From positions 1,396,457,001 to 1,396,521,000 of the forward strand of contig CM057456.1 in NCBI GenBank assembly GCA_016271365.2: a stretch of 64,000 bases of DNA, in the 5' to 3' direction. This document shows, in pieces, positions 1-9,755 of this stretch. Origin of the DNA: Neoceratodus forsteri (lineage: Eukaryota > Chordata > Ceratodontiformes > Ceratodontidae). How positions within the stretch are numbered: the first letter of the stretch is position 1; every line of letters starts with the position of its first letter. The notes beneath the pieces were generated by a model. It saw only the letters and a program-made list of their open reading frames with translations. It did no database searches and was not told where the DNA came from. The position numbers and the translations under genes are program-made.

Positions 1-1034
1 CAGTACCACGAGCGGCAGCTGCTTTCAGCTTGCCAAGTAGAGGTAAAGACGGTTCTCCCGCTACTGGGCCATATGGCAGCAGCTGTCGCCACAGTCCCTA
101 TGGCCCGGCTTTATAGGAGGGAGATCCAGTGGAACCTTCTGGTTCAGTGGGATCAGAGGTCAGACGACCTGGTATCAAGCCCGGCCAAGCAGTTTCTGGC
201 ATGGTGACTGGATCCTCACAACCTCTCCAGAGGGGCTCACTTCCAGAGAGAATCTCTCACCCAGATCCTGACCACCGACGTGGCAGGCGAGGGTTGGGGT
301 GCGCATCTGGGCACTCGCCAGACTCAAGGGTCCTGGGCTCAGCAGGAGCTTCATCTTCACAGCAGTATTCTGGAGATGAGGGTAGTTCTGTATGCCATGC
401 AAGCCTTTCAGATGGTCCTTCAGACTGGCCCCCCCTGCTAATACAGACAGATGACATGTCAGTGGTATTTTGTATCAACACACGGGGAAGGGGGAGACAC
501 ACTCTTTGCAGAGAGGCCATGCAAGTGTGGTCTTGGGTGATAGATCACCTGCTGGAACTCTCGGTGGTCCACATCCAGGCATTCACAGTTTCCTGGTTGA
601 CAGTCTCGGACAGACTCGGTCCAGGGCACACGAGTGGCAGCTGCTCCATGCAGTGGTAGAAGATCTTTTCGCCAGATGGGGTCGCCCAGAACTTGACCTC
701 TTTGTCTCCCCATCCAATGCAAAACTGCCCCATTTTTTGCTCGCTAGATCCAGGGCCTGGTACTTTCTGGCAAGACACGTTGTCTCTCTCCTGGGCGGGG
801 AGGTTTTTTTATGCATTCCGTCCCTTTCCCCTTCTTCAACGGGTACTCATCAAGTTGCAGTCAGAGGTAGCAGAAATGATCCTGGTGGCTCCATTTTGGC
901 CTTGTCAGATTTGGTTCCCACTGCTACAACAACTGACTATGGAACCTCCAGTGTCTCAGCCCTTCAGGTCAGACTTGCTCTCTCAGGAGCAGGGCTCAGT
1001 GGTGCATCTGGATCTCAGATCTCTGCATCTCCAT
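1..1034 (+). pseudogene. DIRS-A RNase H and downstream region, decayed
   Basis: Remnant of the RNase H part of the DIRS polyprotein, which degrades the RNA strand during reverse transcription. Near 276-310 the translation gives a GWGAHLG block, the usual start of the DIRS RNase H. Near 436-500 it gives LLIQTDDMSVVF, matching LLVQTDNISVVHYINKQGG in the copy at 22130-22190. Near 690-730 a LDLFVSPSNAKLP block matches LDLFVSPLNTKLP at 22400. The frame changes several times, so no single reading frame covers it. The reverse transcriptase proper lies outside the window. It runs into the LINE insertion at 1035. Confidence 0.75.
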
Positions 1035-1418
1035 AAGGCCTAGTTCTCTCACACCCCCTCCTTCCCCCACCCCTTTTTATGCTACCCACTATTTCTCTAT
1101 CGTTCTTCTAGCTTGTTCTCCAACCTACTTCATACAAAAATGCCCACCCAAGTCCAACTACCCGAGCTTTATCCCTACTATACTGTTTGTTTCTTTCCTT
1201 TTAATATGATTTAGGTTTATTGTCATTTTGCCTTGTATATATGTAAATATTTGTTTATCTGTCTCATTCATAAATCATTGTATTTGTGTTTATTCAGTAC
1301 CATGTTTTTATGTAAAATTTGTAACCTTATATTGTTATGACCACTCAGGTCCATCTTGTAAATGAGCTATGCTCAATGATGTTTGCCTGAATAAATAAAG
1401 ATTTTGATTGATTGATTG
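1035..1418 (+). mobile_element. L2/CR1-like LINE 3' end inserted in DIRS-A
   Basis: A 384-bp non-coding insert that ends in AATAAAG followed by a short (GATT)n run. This is typical of 3' ends of L2-type non-LTR elements. It is flanked by an exact 8-bp duplication ATCTCCAT at 1027-1034 and 1419-1426, and the DIRS sequence continues directly across. No coding sequence is present, so it is a strongly 5'-truncated copy or a LINE-mobilised SINE. The exact clade is inferred only from the tail. Confidence 0.7.
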
Positions 1419-1920
1419 ATCTCCATGCATGGGTCCTGCAGACCTACCTGTCTCCAGATTCGGATCTCCTGGAGGTTAGCAGATGTCCTATTGGCAGCCA
1501 GGAAACCCTCCATTATGAAATGGAAGAGGTTCTGTATTTGGGCCACTGCCAGGAGTCTAGATCCTTTCACTTGCCCAGCCAATTCAGTTCTGGAGTACCT
1601 CTTGTCTCTCTCTCAGATGCAGGACTCAGCTACTCTTCATTAAAGGTGCACCTGTCTGCCATTTCCCCATACCGTGTGCCTGTTGAGGGCAAGAACATTG
1701 CCCAGCTGGACCTTTCCCGCACTTTTCTGCAGGACATGCTTCATTTAAAGCCTCCCAACAGAGAACCCGTCCCGCCTTGGCACCTTTTGTTTGTTTTAGA
1801 GAAGCTCACTCTGCCTCCCTTTGAGCCTACCACAAGCTGCAAACTGCGCTTTCTGTCGTGGAAAGCATTATTTTTAGTTGCCATTACTTCTGCTTGAAAG
1901 AATTTCTGAGCTTCAGGCCC

Positions 1921-2069
1921 TCATTCCTCAGTTCTCCTTTTTCTTCTTTAGCCGGTCCCTGGCAGTAGGACTAAGAGTGGGCTGGGGGCTACCCCCTTTT
2001 TATACCAAACATGATGTCGGGGTGGGCCGACGTAAGGGCGGTCCCCTGCCAAATTTTGCTAGCTAAAAA
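1921..2069 (+). repeat. Copy of DIRS-A right-ITR sequence inside the recombinase gene
   Basis: These 149 bp match 4134-4282 at a constant offset of 2213 with one mismatch (G/A near 1988/4201) and no gap. The downstream copy lies in the right terminal repeat of the same element, and the upstream copy replaces about ten bases of recombinase coding sequence. Comparison with 23238-23262 and 41146-41172 shows that the coding sequence is continuous in the other copies. The surrounding gene is much more decayed than this segment. Confidence 0.85.
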
Positions 2070-2382
2070 TAAGGAGCCTTATTTGGTTTTTCACAAGGAC
2101 AGGGTGTCCTTGAGAACTAATCCTAAGTTTCTGCCGAAGGTGGTCTCTGAGTTAACTTTGAATCAAGATATCCACCTACCGGTATACTACCCAGAGTACT
2201 CAAACTGAAGAGCGGCTTTGTTGCATACTTTGGATGTCCGCAGGGTACTCTACTTTTATTTTGACCGTACCTGTTCTGTTTGTAAATCTGACCAGTTGTT
2301 TGTGTCTTTCACCCCCGAATGCTAGGGGCTTCAGTTTCTAAACACTGTTTATCCAAATGGTTGGTCAACTGTATTGTGTTCT

Positions 2383-3666
2383 TTTTTTTTTTTTAAATAT
2401 AGCTTTTTATTTTGAGATAAAACATTGCATACATAATCACAATTTATGCAACATATTGTTGAGATTCCTTGTTACAGCATATACAGGCAATTATACAATG
2501 GAGTATGAAAATCCTGTAATCTCATTGATCAAAACACATCACATGACTGTGGTATATCCTGCAATAACCCATGGCTGAGAAATTGCATTTATTAAAAACA
2601 TACTTAAACACATTTCAAATTTATTATACACATGGGTCCATTGTATAATCACAATAAGGCACTCCAGGGTGTGGGTTATTAGGGGATTTACCCACTTCTT
2701 GTGTGGTTAAATCACTCGGCTGCGCCTCATGACACACCACACAAGGCGTGGGTAAATCCTCCAATAACCCACACCCTGCTGTGCCTCATTGCTTAATTAA
2801 TCTATACACACAGTACTGTTTAACATATCCCTGATATGGCATCCTACTATCTTTCTCTGTTTGGTAAATAGACCAGGATAGGGTCCTATAGACTGTAGTC
2901 TTGAGTAAATAATGCTCCCTAGCTTCCCCTTCCCATACTTTCCAGACCAACCTCCTCCTCGGTGTGGGTCCTTTCCATATAGTACCGAAGACTCCAATAG
3001 AATACACTATCCCAACTATGAGTAACTTAGAAATCGTACGATATTCATCTTTTCGTTTCATGGTACAAATTCCAGATAGGTCTCTAACTGGTACGCAACC
3101 CGCAGTCCCCATCTAATGTTAAAGGTGTTTATCCTGTTGTTTATCTTATATGAGAGACGTTCCAAATGATATACTTCATAGGTGAGGTTTCTCCAAGAGG
3201 CTTTATCTGGGGTTGCTTTAGTGAGACATAATCTGGTAATAACTTTTTTAGCTATTAAAATTAAAAGTGTGACAAGTTATATTGGGACCAGTTAATCTGG
3301 ATGTCCTGTGGGGGCGTCGCCATCAGGACAAATCCTGGAGTAAGTAGATCAGGAGTACCAAATATGTTGTTAAGTTCCACTAGTATATCTCTCCAATAGT
3401 CAGATAGGAGTGGACAAGACCATAGTATGTGTTCTTGACCTGCAGGGGAGCGACCACATCCTCTCCAGCAAAGACTTCCATCTTTACCTGAATATCCGGA
3501 GTTCTAAAAAATCTAACCCCGGTCTTCCAGGCGTATTCCTTCCAATAAGACATTGATGAATTCTTAGAATAAAAATAGGTGGATTGCAACCATCTGTCTG
3601 GGTCTAGTTCTAATTTAAGTTCCCGTGCCCATCTAACTCTCACTTGGTCATGTTCCGGTGCAGTCA
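2383..3666 (-). mobile_element. L1-like (L1/Tx1 group) LINE, 5'-truncated
   Basis: A 1284-bp insertion with a T-run on its left side (A-tail on the minus strand). A 16-bp TSD flanks it at 2367-2382 and 3667-3682 with one mismatch. At 3380-3667 the minus strand encodes remnants of an L1-type ORF2 C-terminus. One frame gives YAWKTGVRFFRTPDIQVK, and a neighbouring frame gives the cysteine/histidine block SLCWRGCG followed by EHILWSCP, typical of the region after the L1 reverse transcriptase. The rest is 3' UTR-like and holds a 150-bp palindrome. L1 versus Tx1 cannot be decided from so short a piece. Confidence 0.7.
2646..2795. repeat. Palindromic element of about 150 bp
   Basis: Arms 2652-2706 and 2737-2791 are inverted complements with about 48 of 55 positions matching, around a 30-base loop. 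The left terminus TAATCACAATAA and the right terminus ATTGCTTA resemble those of the palindrome at 60715-60868. Similarity continues some 50 bp to the left (GGTCCATT). It may be a MITE, or a structured part of the 3' region of the enclosing L1-like element. No clear TSD is seen. Confidence 0.7.
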
Positions 3667-4017
3667 AACTGTATCGTGTTCTGCTACAAGTACAACAAAC
3701 CCTTACTGAGCTCGGTAAAGGGTCATTCCACCAGGGGCATGGCAGCTTCTTTCACCTTACATAAAAATGTGTCTGCCACGGACATATGTGCAGCTGCCAC
3801 TTGGAGCTCTGTCCACACCTTTGTGAAGCATTACAGTCTGGACATTGCTTCTTGCCGTTGGACTGGGTTTGGACTTGCTGTTCTCCAGGGCCTCCTGTCC
3901 TAATTTCACTCGAGGAGATTTATACCTCCACCCTTCTGCCTAGAACTCCTCCTATACTGCTTGGGATTCTGTCCTAAATGTGTTACCTGCTGCAAGAGCA
4001 ATTCTCGAAGTAAGATA

Positions 4018-4372
4018 GGACAGTTACGTAAGGACTTACCACAACAGTAGATCTTCAAGAGGAGTTCTTGCAGCAGGTACTATTTTTCCCACCCTCCTTC
4101 CCCCTGGTGAGTTCCTTTCCATCTCAGTTACTTTCATTCCTCAGTTCTCCTTTTTCTTCTTTAGCCGGTCCCTGGCAGTAGGACTAAGAGTGGGCTGGGG
4201 ACTACCCCCTTTTTATACCAAACATGATGTCGGGGTGGGCCGACGTAAGGGCGGTCCCCTGCCAAATTTTGCTAGCTAAAAAAATTTCCATGAGGTCCTG
4301 GCAGCTTAGTCCTAAAGGTGTTACCTGCTGAAAGAGCTCCTCTCGAAGATCTACTGTTATGGTAAGTTCTTG
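4018..4372. repeat. DIRS-A internal complementary region and right ITR
   Basis: The segment 4020-4080 contains AACAGTAGATCTTCAAGAGG and GCAGCAGGTAC. The segment 4320-4372 contains the reverse complement, with GAAGATCTACTGTT. These form inverted arms of about 60 bp around about 240 bp. In DIRS elements the internal complementary region pairs with the element ends and is thought to guide formation of the circular double-stranded intermediate. The same arrangement occurs at 23885-24320 and 41820-42196. The right ITR also contains the source of the block duplicated at 1921-2069. Confidence 0.8.
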
Positions 4373-4375
4373 TGT

Positions 4376-4816
4376 AACTGTACTTTGTCATCTGCCAGGC
4401 AGAATGCTGTTCCAACATCACACCTACTAACACCAGGTAAACAATCTTCTGTGTAATCAAAGGGAAAAGAAAATGCACCTCAGATATAAAAGGTAATGGC
4501 TGATTGCTTTTAAAAATTGATATTAGTTTTAGCCATTACACTAGCTCTTTAAAGAACATTTTGTGTCCTTTACAATCACCTTTTTATGTTTGCTTGCACG
4601 CATGTGCAAGAAACTAGTGCCATCATCCGAGTTTTCGGAGGTGTGGCAGCCCTCTTCCAATTCAGTCAGTGTGTTTGCAGGTGCGGCCGCAGTTCTCCAA
4701 TGCCTGCTGGAGCTGTGTATGACAGCAGTCCAAAATGCAGTGGCGTACAGTTGAAAGGGGGAGCTACGCTTCAGTGAGCAGCGATAAGATATCGCCTGCT
4801 CATGCGTGCTCCCCCT
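4376..4816. other. Unannotated spacer
   Basis: No gene or recognisable mobile element seen. The reading frames here are short and show no conserved motif. Confidence 0.5.
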
Positions 4817-4842
4817 ACACACACACACACACACACACACAC
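4817..4842. repeat. (AC)13 microsatellite
   Basis: Thirteen uninterrupted AC units, followed by a few degenerate GCAC units. Confidence 0.97.
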
Positions 4843-4875
4843 GCACGCATACTGTGTACTGGCCCCCCCCCACAC

Positions 4876-5180
4876 TGTATAGCCGATGGGGGTGCCCAAT
4901 CCCCCGTCGGCTGTGCTGTGCCCCCGCCCCACCAAACAGAGTTCTACACACTACGCTGGGTGCCCACCCCAGCATGGCTACACATGTATAGCCGATGGGG
5001 GTGGCCAATCCCCCGTCGGCTCCACTGTCCCCCACCCCAGAGAGTACAGGTGCCACGCTGGGAGCCCACCCCAGCATGGCAATAGATGCTATCACCGGGG
5101 TGCCCAATCCCATCGGCTCCATGTCCCCCAACAGCCGCTTTTGTGCCACGCTGGGAGCTCCACTTTAGCGTGGCAAACGT
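4876..5180 (+). repeat. GC-rich minisatellite, period about 112 bp
   Basis: The motif ATAGCCGATGGGGGTG starts at 4876 and again at 4988 (period 112). A more diverged third unit lies near 5090. Each unit also carries a GCTGGG(A/T)(G/C)CCCACCCCAGC block, a small inverted repeat in itself. The CG-rich composition contrasts with the AT-rich satellite that follows. Frames read through it are repeat translations, not genes. Confidence 0.8.
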
Positions 5181-5404
5181 CCCCGCATCGCCTCGCCCTT
5201 GTTAAAAAAAAAAAACCTGAAAGCAGAAAACGGTCCCTTGCTGTCTCTGCTCCCCACCTGCGCCCACCCACGCGCACCCTGCCTCCCCACACCCCCCCTC
5301 ACCCCATACTTACCTCCGGACTCTGGCGCGACGATCTTTGGTGGACCGGGAACACATCTGCACTCTTCAAAGCCGACTGTGAACTGAGGAAATGCCGGTA
5401 AGCT

Positions 5405-6838
5405 GTATAATGGGATAGATAGTTTTTTCAACTTTGTTGCATATCTCAGGCATTTTTTGAAATATTTGCACCAAATTTTCAGCATGGGGTATTTGGGACC
5501 ACTTCTCATGAATGCTCTGTGTCCTGGCATTAATCTGTCCCGAAGGGTGATTTCGCAGTCACTGCGCAAAATCACCTTTCGGGACCAAATAACGAAACGA
5601 CACTGCCACTGTTCATAAGGTGGGCTCTCAAAAAGCCTATGTTGAAAATTTGGTGAAAAAATTCCTAAAAATGACTGTTTTACGAGCGTGCGTTGCGCAG
5701 TTCCCACGCATCAAGAAGTTTGTAATTTTCACTATTTCACCCAGACTTTTCAACATTGCCATTTTACCACACCTCCTTATGAGCAGTACAGCTATCATTT
5801 TCACATCTTACCTAAAACGTGTTTCTGCCCATGTATGTAACAATGGCGCAGGGGTATAAGTAAATCAATGTATGGGACAAATTAAGAACATCACAGTGAC
5901 ACTGTTAATGAGCAGAGGTCTTAAATGACTATGTTGAAAATTTGGTGAAAAATTCCTAAATGACTGTTTTATTTAGCGCATGCTATGCAGTTCCTACGCA
6001 TGCTCGTGAAGTTTGTGAATTTTCAATATTTTCAATCCAGATTTTCAACATTGCCATTTTATTATACTTCCTTATGAGCAGTACAGCTGTCATTTTCACA
6101 TCTTGCCCAAAACGCAGTTCCTTCATGTAGCACAACAATGGCGCAGTCGGTGCAAAAGCAATGTTTGGGACAGATTAAGAAAATCACAGTGACACTGTTC
6201 ATGAGCAGAGGTCTTAAAATGGCTATGTTGAAAATTTGGTGACAAAAGTCCATAAATGACTGTGTTACGAGTGAGCATTGCAGTTTCCACGCACCGTAAG
6301 TTCATGACTTTGTAATATTTTCAGTCCAGATTTTCACCAGTGGCATTTTCTACACTTCCTTATGAACAGTACAGCTGTCATTTTTCACAACATGGCGAAA
6401 TGTGTTTTCACACTTTCAGCGCAGAGATGCGTGGTCGCTGTGGGAAATCATTGTTCGGGACAGATAAAGAAAATCACAGTGACACTGTTCATGATTGGAG
6501 GTCCCAAAATGCCTGTGTTGACAATCTGCTGTAGAAAATCCCCAAACTAATTACATTACGGGTGTGTGTTGCACAGTTTCTATGCACGCTCATGACTTCA
6601 CCAGTTTACTGTTTCAGTTACTGCCGATTTGCAACATTGCCATTTTTTACACCTCCGCGTCAACAGTACCGCTGTCATTTTTCACATCCTGTTCGGAATG
6701 TCTTTTTGCACCTGTGGTGCTAAATGCCGTTGTCACTGTGCATAAGCAGCTTTCGGCTAACAAACTGATATTGCCACTGTTCATGAGGTGGGGGTCACAA
6801 AAAAACCATGTTGAAAATTTGGAGTGAAAATACCAACG
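5405..6838 (+). repeat. ~292-bp tandem satellite, five registers, first unit inverted
   Basis: The landmark CACTGTT recurs at 5607, 5900, 6193 and 6483 and, as CACTGT, at 6775. The spacings are 293, 293, 290 and 292 bp. Each landmark is followed by a match to TATGTTGAAAATTTGGTGA and by a TTTTCAACATTGCCATTT-like block. Segment 5405-5545 is the same unit on the opposite strand: its reverse complement reads GGGACAGATTAA, then TTCATGAG, then TGAAAATTTGGTG. The array therefore switches strand at a hairpin at 5537-5585. Divergence between units is considerable, so the array is old. Confidence 0.85.
5537..5585. repeat. Hairpin at satellite orientation switch
   Basis: Left arm 5537-5559 starts GTCCCGAAGGGTGATTT. 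Right arm 5561-5585 ends AAATCACCTTTCGGGAC. The arms match with one mismatch and a two-base gap, leaving almost no loop. It lies exactly where the satellite changes from minus to plus orientation. Confidence 0.9.
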
Positions 6839-6839
6839 A

Positions 6840-7215
6840 ATGCCTGAGGTGTTAGGGTTTCCAACCATAACGCCCCATCCTGTAGAGAATGACAGGCATC
6901 AGGGGTGTGACTTGGGATTCTTGCCTGTAATGCTCATACCATTCCACACCCTGCAGCCAGTGAGAGGCATCGAGGTATGCCTTGGACTCTTCGGCCCCAA
7001 AGTTCACCCCATTCTCCTATACCACACCCATCTCACCGTATTTCCTGATGGAATGGGGTACACATAAGGGCCAAAGACCCCAAGGCACCCCGTGACACTT
7101 GTCAGTGTCTGTAGGGTGGGGTGTGGTGAAATGGCGTGGCCGTTATGCCTGACAACCCAAAGGCACACCCCAATGCCTGTCACTCTCTGCAGGGTGGTGG
7201 TGGGGTTAGCTTCAG
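6840..7215. repeat. Cluster of short repeats in mixed orientation
   Basis: Segments near 6870-6905, 6945-6985 and 7165-7205 share a core with GACAGGCAT and a CCCTGCAG-like block. The last is inverted relative to the first two. There is no coding signal. It may be the flank of the satellite or a separate low-copy repeat. Confidence 0.5.
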
Positions 7216-7317
7216 TTCAATACTTCACTGCCATTCCTATTATGCAGCTCTGTAACTTCTACATTACCAATGCCAGCAAGCAAACATTCAGCATTGACAA
7301 ATGCTTGTTTCATTTAT

Positions 7318-7500
7318 ATTTATTTATTGAAATCTTGGATGACACCTGTGAGCGGATGCTGGTTGAGAGGTTCCACGTCAGATACATTAACACAGTAAGA
7401 CACAATAAAGTTACAGTAATTATAGATACAGAGTACAAAAAATTCAGCAGTACCTGGGTTGCAATGATGAACAGTTACACAGATTGTGTTAAGGCATAGA
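7318..7500 (-). mobile_element. Possible L2-type LINE 3' fragment
   Basis: The segment has TTTATTTATTGAAAT at its left end, followed by AGGTTCCACGTCA. A similar order occurs at the 3' end of the minus-strand L2 at 9545-9640, which has AAGGTTCCACGTCAA. Only the 3' tip would be present. The assignment rests on this short match. Confidence 0.4.
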
Positions 7501-7727
7501 TGCGTGGTATGCCAGCGTCCTGCGGAAGAGAGAGAGAGGCAGAGGCGAGGCAGACTGTTAGGGTGAGGTGGGGGGGGGGGGCAGTGGGAGCTGGGATAGG
7601 AAGGGCAGAGGGAAAGAAAAGGGGCAGGGTGGGAGGCAAGTGCTAGGGCAAAAGGGGTGGGAGGCAAGTGCTTGGGCAAAGACTTAACTTGGCAGGGCAG
7701 GAGTTGCATGTTGCACCTGCATGTCTT
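7501..7727. other. Spacer with G-run
   Basis: Purine-rich sequence with a poly-G run at about 7569-7580. No gene or element seen. Confidence 0.5.
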
Positions 7728-7876
7728 TTTGTCGGGAGGTCAGAGTCAAGTGCACAAGGTCAAATTAAATTTTGAACCAATGAACACTCACCCCTTATTT
7801 TCATCCTCCCTAACTTCATTAGGTATAAATCCCATGTTTTTTTGCATGAATCCACACTTCTTTATCTAAGATTCGT
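7728..7876 (-). repeat. Inverted copy of 13605-13762 (PLE-linked repeat)
   Basis: This segment is the reverse complement of 13605-13762 with scattered differences. Shared landmarks are GGAGGTCAGA, AAGTGCACAAGGTCAAA, GAACACTCACCC and AGGTATAAAT. It lies 3' of a minus-strand PLE coding remnant, so it is probably part of the 3' untranslated or terminal-repeat region of that family. Confidence 0.75.
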
Positions 7877-8159
7877 GCTTTGACCCTAAGCAAGATACCA
7901 CTGACTTCACTCTCTCAGTTGCATATTTTACCTCCTAAACTTCAGAGGTTTGAGTGTTCAGTCCCCAGATAAGATTCCTGGTTCAGAAGCCATGATTATG
8001 AAATACAAACCCAATACTTATAACAACAGAACCCAGTCAATTTCCTCATTCATTTCAATTCTTATATCAAATACTCCTGTTCGGTCTGTCCAGTATGCCT
8101 CCCACATTAACAGTTTTCTGTCCCAGTCCCTTCCCCTTTCTGGTCAGGATACTTTTTTT

Positions 8160-8885
8160 ATTCCAAAAAACCTAAATGACAAAATCTGGTGGTTTTCCAC
8201 AGTGAAATAGTGGGCAACCATTGAGGCTTCATCTTTACGTCTTATCTTTGACTTATGTTCAGAGATTCAGAGACGCAACTCTCTTGTAGTTTTTCCAACA
8301 TACTGTTTGTCACATTGACATCTGACAGCATGCACCACATATGTACTTTTACACATAATAATATCTCTAATTTGTATCCTATCCTTTCATTGGTTAAAGG
8401 ATTTGTGAATTCTTTCATTTTGTATGTATTATTGCAATGTCTGCAGTTTCCACAGGGGTAGCTTCCTGGTGAAATGGGTCCAAAACTGAAACCTGATTCA
8501 CTTTCTTTTTTTATCCACAAAATTTGAGTGCACTAATCTGTCTTTAGTTATCTGACCTTTTTTCGCTACAATTAAAGGTGCAGTTGCAAAGGCTTGTTCG
8601 CCTCTGGGTGTTGATTTTAATAATTTCCAGTTACTCTGTATGGTCTTTTTAATCCGATCAAATGTTGCATTATATGGTGTTAAGAAAACTACCCCTGGTG
8701 GTGTTTCAAAAGACTTCGTTTTTTCAGGAAGAAGGCTTGGTATTCCATTAGCTTTATTCTGAGCCTCATTCAATATCTTATTTTCATAGTCCCTTTGCAC
8801 AAGCCTTCTTGTTAACTCACTCGCTGCTGTTGATAGTCATTAGCAGGTGTAAGCTCCTTTTGAAACATAGATATTGTCAATATAA
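8160..8885 (-). pseudogene. Penelope-like element ORF, C-terminal part
   Basis: Minus-strand remnant of a PLE polyprotein; PLEs pair a reverse transcriptase with a C-terminal GIY-YIG nuclease. From high to low coordinates: a linker region (about 8800-8500), a CGNCRHCNN block near 8440, and then the nuclease start at about 8345-8230. The nuclease reads VVHAVRCQCDKQYVGKTTR, then ISEHKSKIRR after one in-frame stop. The YVG and EH positions fit the GIY-YIG fold. The reverse transcriptase is missing, because the sequence is cut at about 8890 by the SINE/L2 junction. Frameshifts make it non-functional. Confidence 0.75.
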
Positions 8886-8913
8886 AATATTTTCTGTCAG
8901 TTTCTTAGGATGT

Positions 8914-9528
8914 AAGCTGGTCTGGTGGCACTGAGGGCTAAGGCACTGGATATCTTGCCTTGCGGACCCAGGTTCAGGAACGGGCTTGGGCACCGGGGGT
9001 TGGCAGGGGAGGAAGACGATTGAGCATCCGGTGGACTGCTCTCCTCTCCTTGGGGAAGGATCCATGGCTTGCCCAGCAAAATAGCAGCGCCGTGGAAGCC
9101 AGAGGCACTACACACGCTCGGGCAGAAGTAGGAAGGAGGTATGGACGTTGCAGCAGCACTATGCCACGCTGACGCCATTACACCATTGCACTCTCATGGG
9201 ACAAAAAAGCTAGAAAATCCCTGCTGCAGCTCCATGAAGATGATGGGGGGCTCCAGGGGCAGGCCCACATCCCTACACTGGCCCATCGCTCCAGAAGATT
9301 CCATGCCTAGCCCCACGCTCAGGTAGGCCTCTCTGGTTTTAGATAGGTTGTCACAGAAGGGCAGACCCACCCCGTTGGGGGTGATCTGGGGGGCTAGACC
9401 TGCCTGGGTGTTTGGGGGAAAATCTGGAGGTGATGAGTTCAGGCAGAGAGTAGAGGCCCAGCCGAGTGAGCACCCTGGAAGGATGCCTGGGCTGTAGGGA
9501 AGCAAAAAGAAAATATACAAAAAAAGAC
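8914..9528 (+). mobile_element. tRNA-derived SINE, long form (615 bp)
   Basis: Flanked by a 14-bp TSD at 8900-8913 and 9529-9542 (GTTTCTTAGGATGT / GTTTCTTAGGGTGT). The head reads CTGGTCTGGTGGCACTGAGG, A-box-like, and CCCAGGTTCAGGAAC follows about 45 bp later as a B-box. These are the two internal promoter boxes of a tRNA-derived pol III SINE. The same head is seen at 15535, at 52638 and, on the minus strand, at 18112. An A-rich tail precedes the right TSD. Reading frames within it are not genes. Confidence 0.85.
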
Positions 9529-9755
9529 GTTTCTTAGGGTGTGCACTGTTATAGTTTTTTAGTTTAGTTTTTAGTTTATTGTTCTAGGAATTACTACCTT
9601 TGAGCCAGAGGCTCTTTTACAAAGGTTCCACGTCAATTAGGTACAGTACAAAAGGTTACATAGATAACACAACAATTTGTGTTGTGTCAAGAGCAAGAAA
9701 ACATATACAAATACATATCAAATCACTTGTGCAAAAGGACATGAGATATCAATAA

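Larger units (their letters stand above)
1427..3903 (+). pseudogene. DIRS-A tyrosine recombinase, interrupted
   Basis: Decayed tyrosine recombinase (integrase) of DIRS-A, in pieces 1427-1920, 2070-2382 and 3667-3903. The last piece is in frame and keeps the catalytic C-terminal block: HSTR (H-x-x-R), then DICAAATW, then KHYSLD with the nucleophilic tyrosine. The first catalytic arginine codon, CGA in DIRS-C at 41128-41130, is TGA here (1895-1897), a CpG-type transition that makes a stop. Just after it, 1921-2069 carries a foreign-looking block copied from the element's own right terminal repeat. An L1-like element splits the gene at 2383-3666. Confidence 0.8.
1..4375 (+). mobile_element. DIRS-A, 5'-truncated DIRS retrotransposon (composite)
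   Basis: Right-hand part of a DIRS-type tyrosine-recombinase retrotransposon, cut by the window edge. In order it holds the RNase H region (1-1034), the recombinase (1427-3903) and the terminal repeat block (4018-4372). Two later insertions with TSDs interrupt it, at 1035-1418 and 2383-3666. The same gene order occurs in the two complete copies at 17385-24325 and 36236-42196, which guided the assignment. Many frameshifts show it is inactive. DIRS elements integrate by a recombinase and make no TSD, so the left boundary outside the window cannot be judged. Confidence 0.85.

Noticed and set aside
129..659. 176-residue plus-strand frame as a separate gene
   Set aside because: It is an out-of-frame reading of the DIRS-A RNase H region.
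4541..5149. 202-residue minus-strand frame
   Set aside because: It runs through the (AC)n and the 112-bp GC-rich minisatellite; the translation is repetitive and shows no domain.
5165..5707. 180-residue minus-strand frame
   Set aside because: Lies across the minisatellite, the satellite hairpin and one satellite unit; no conserved motif.
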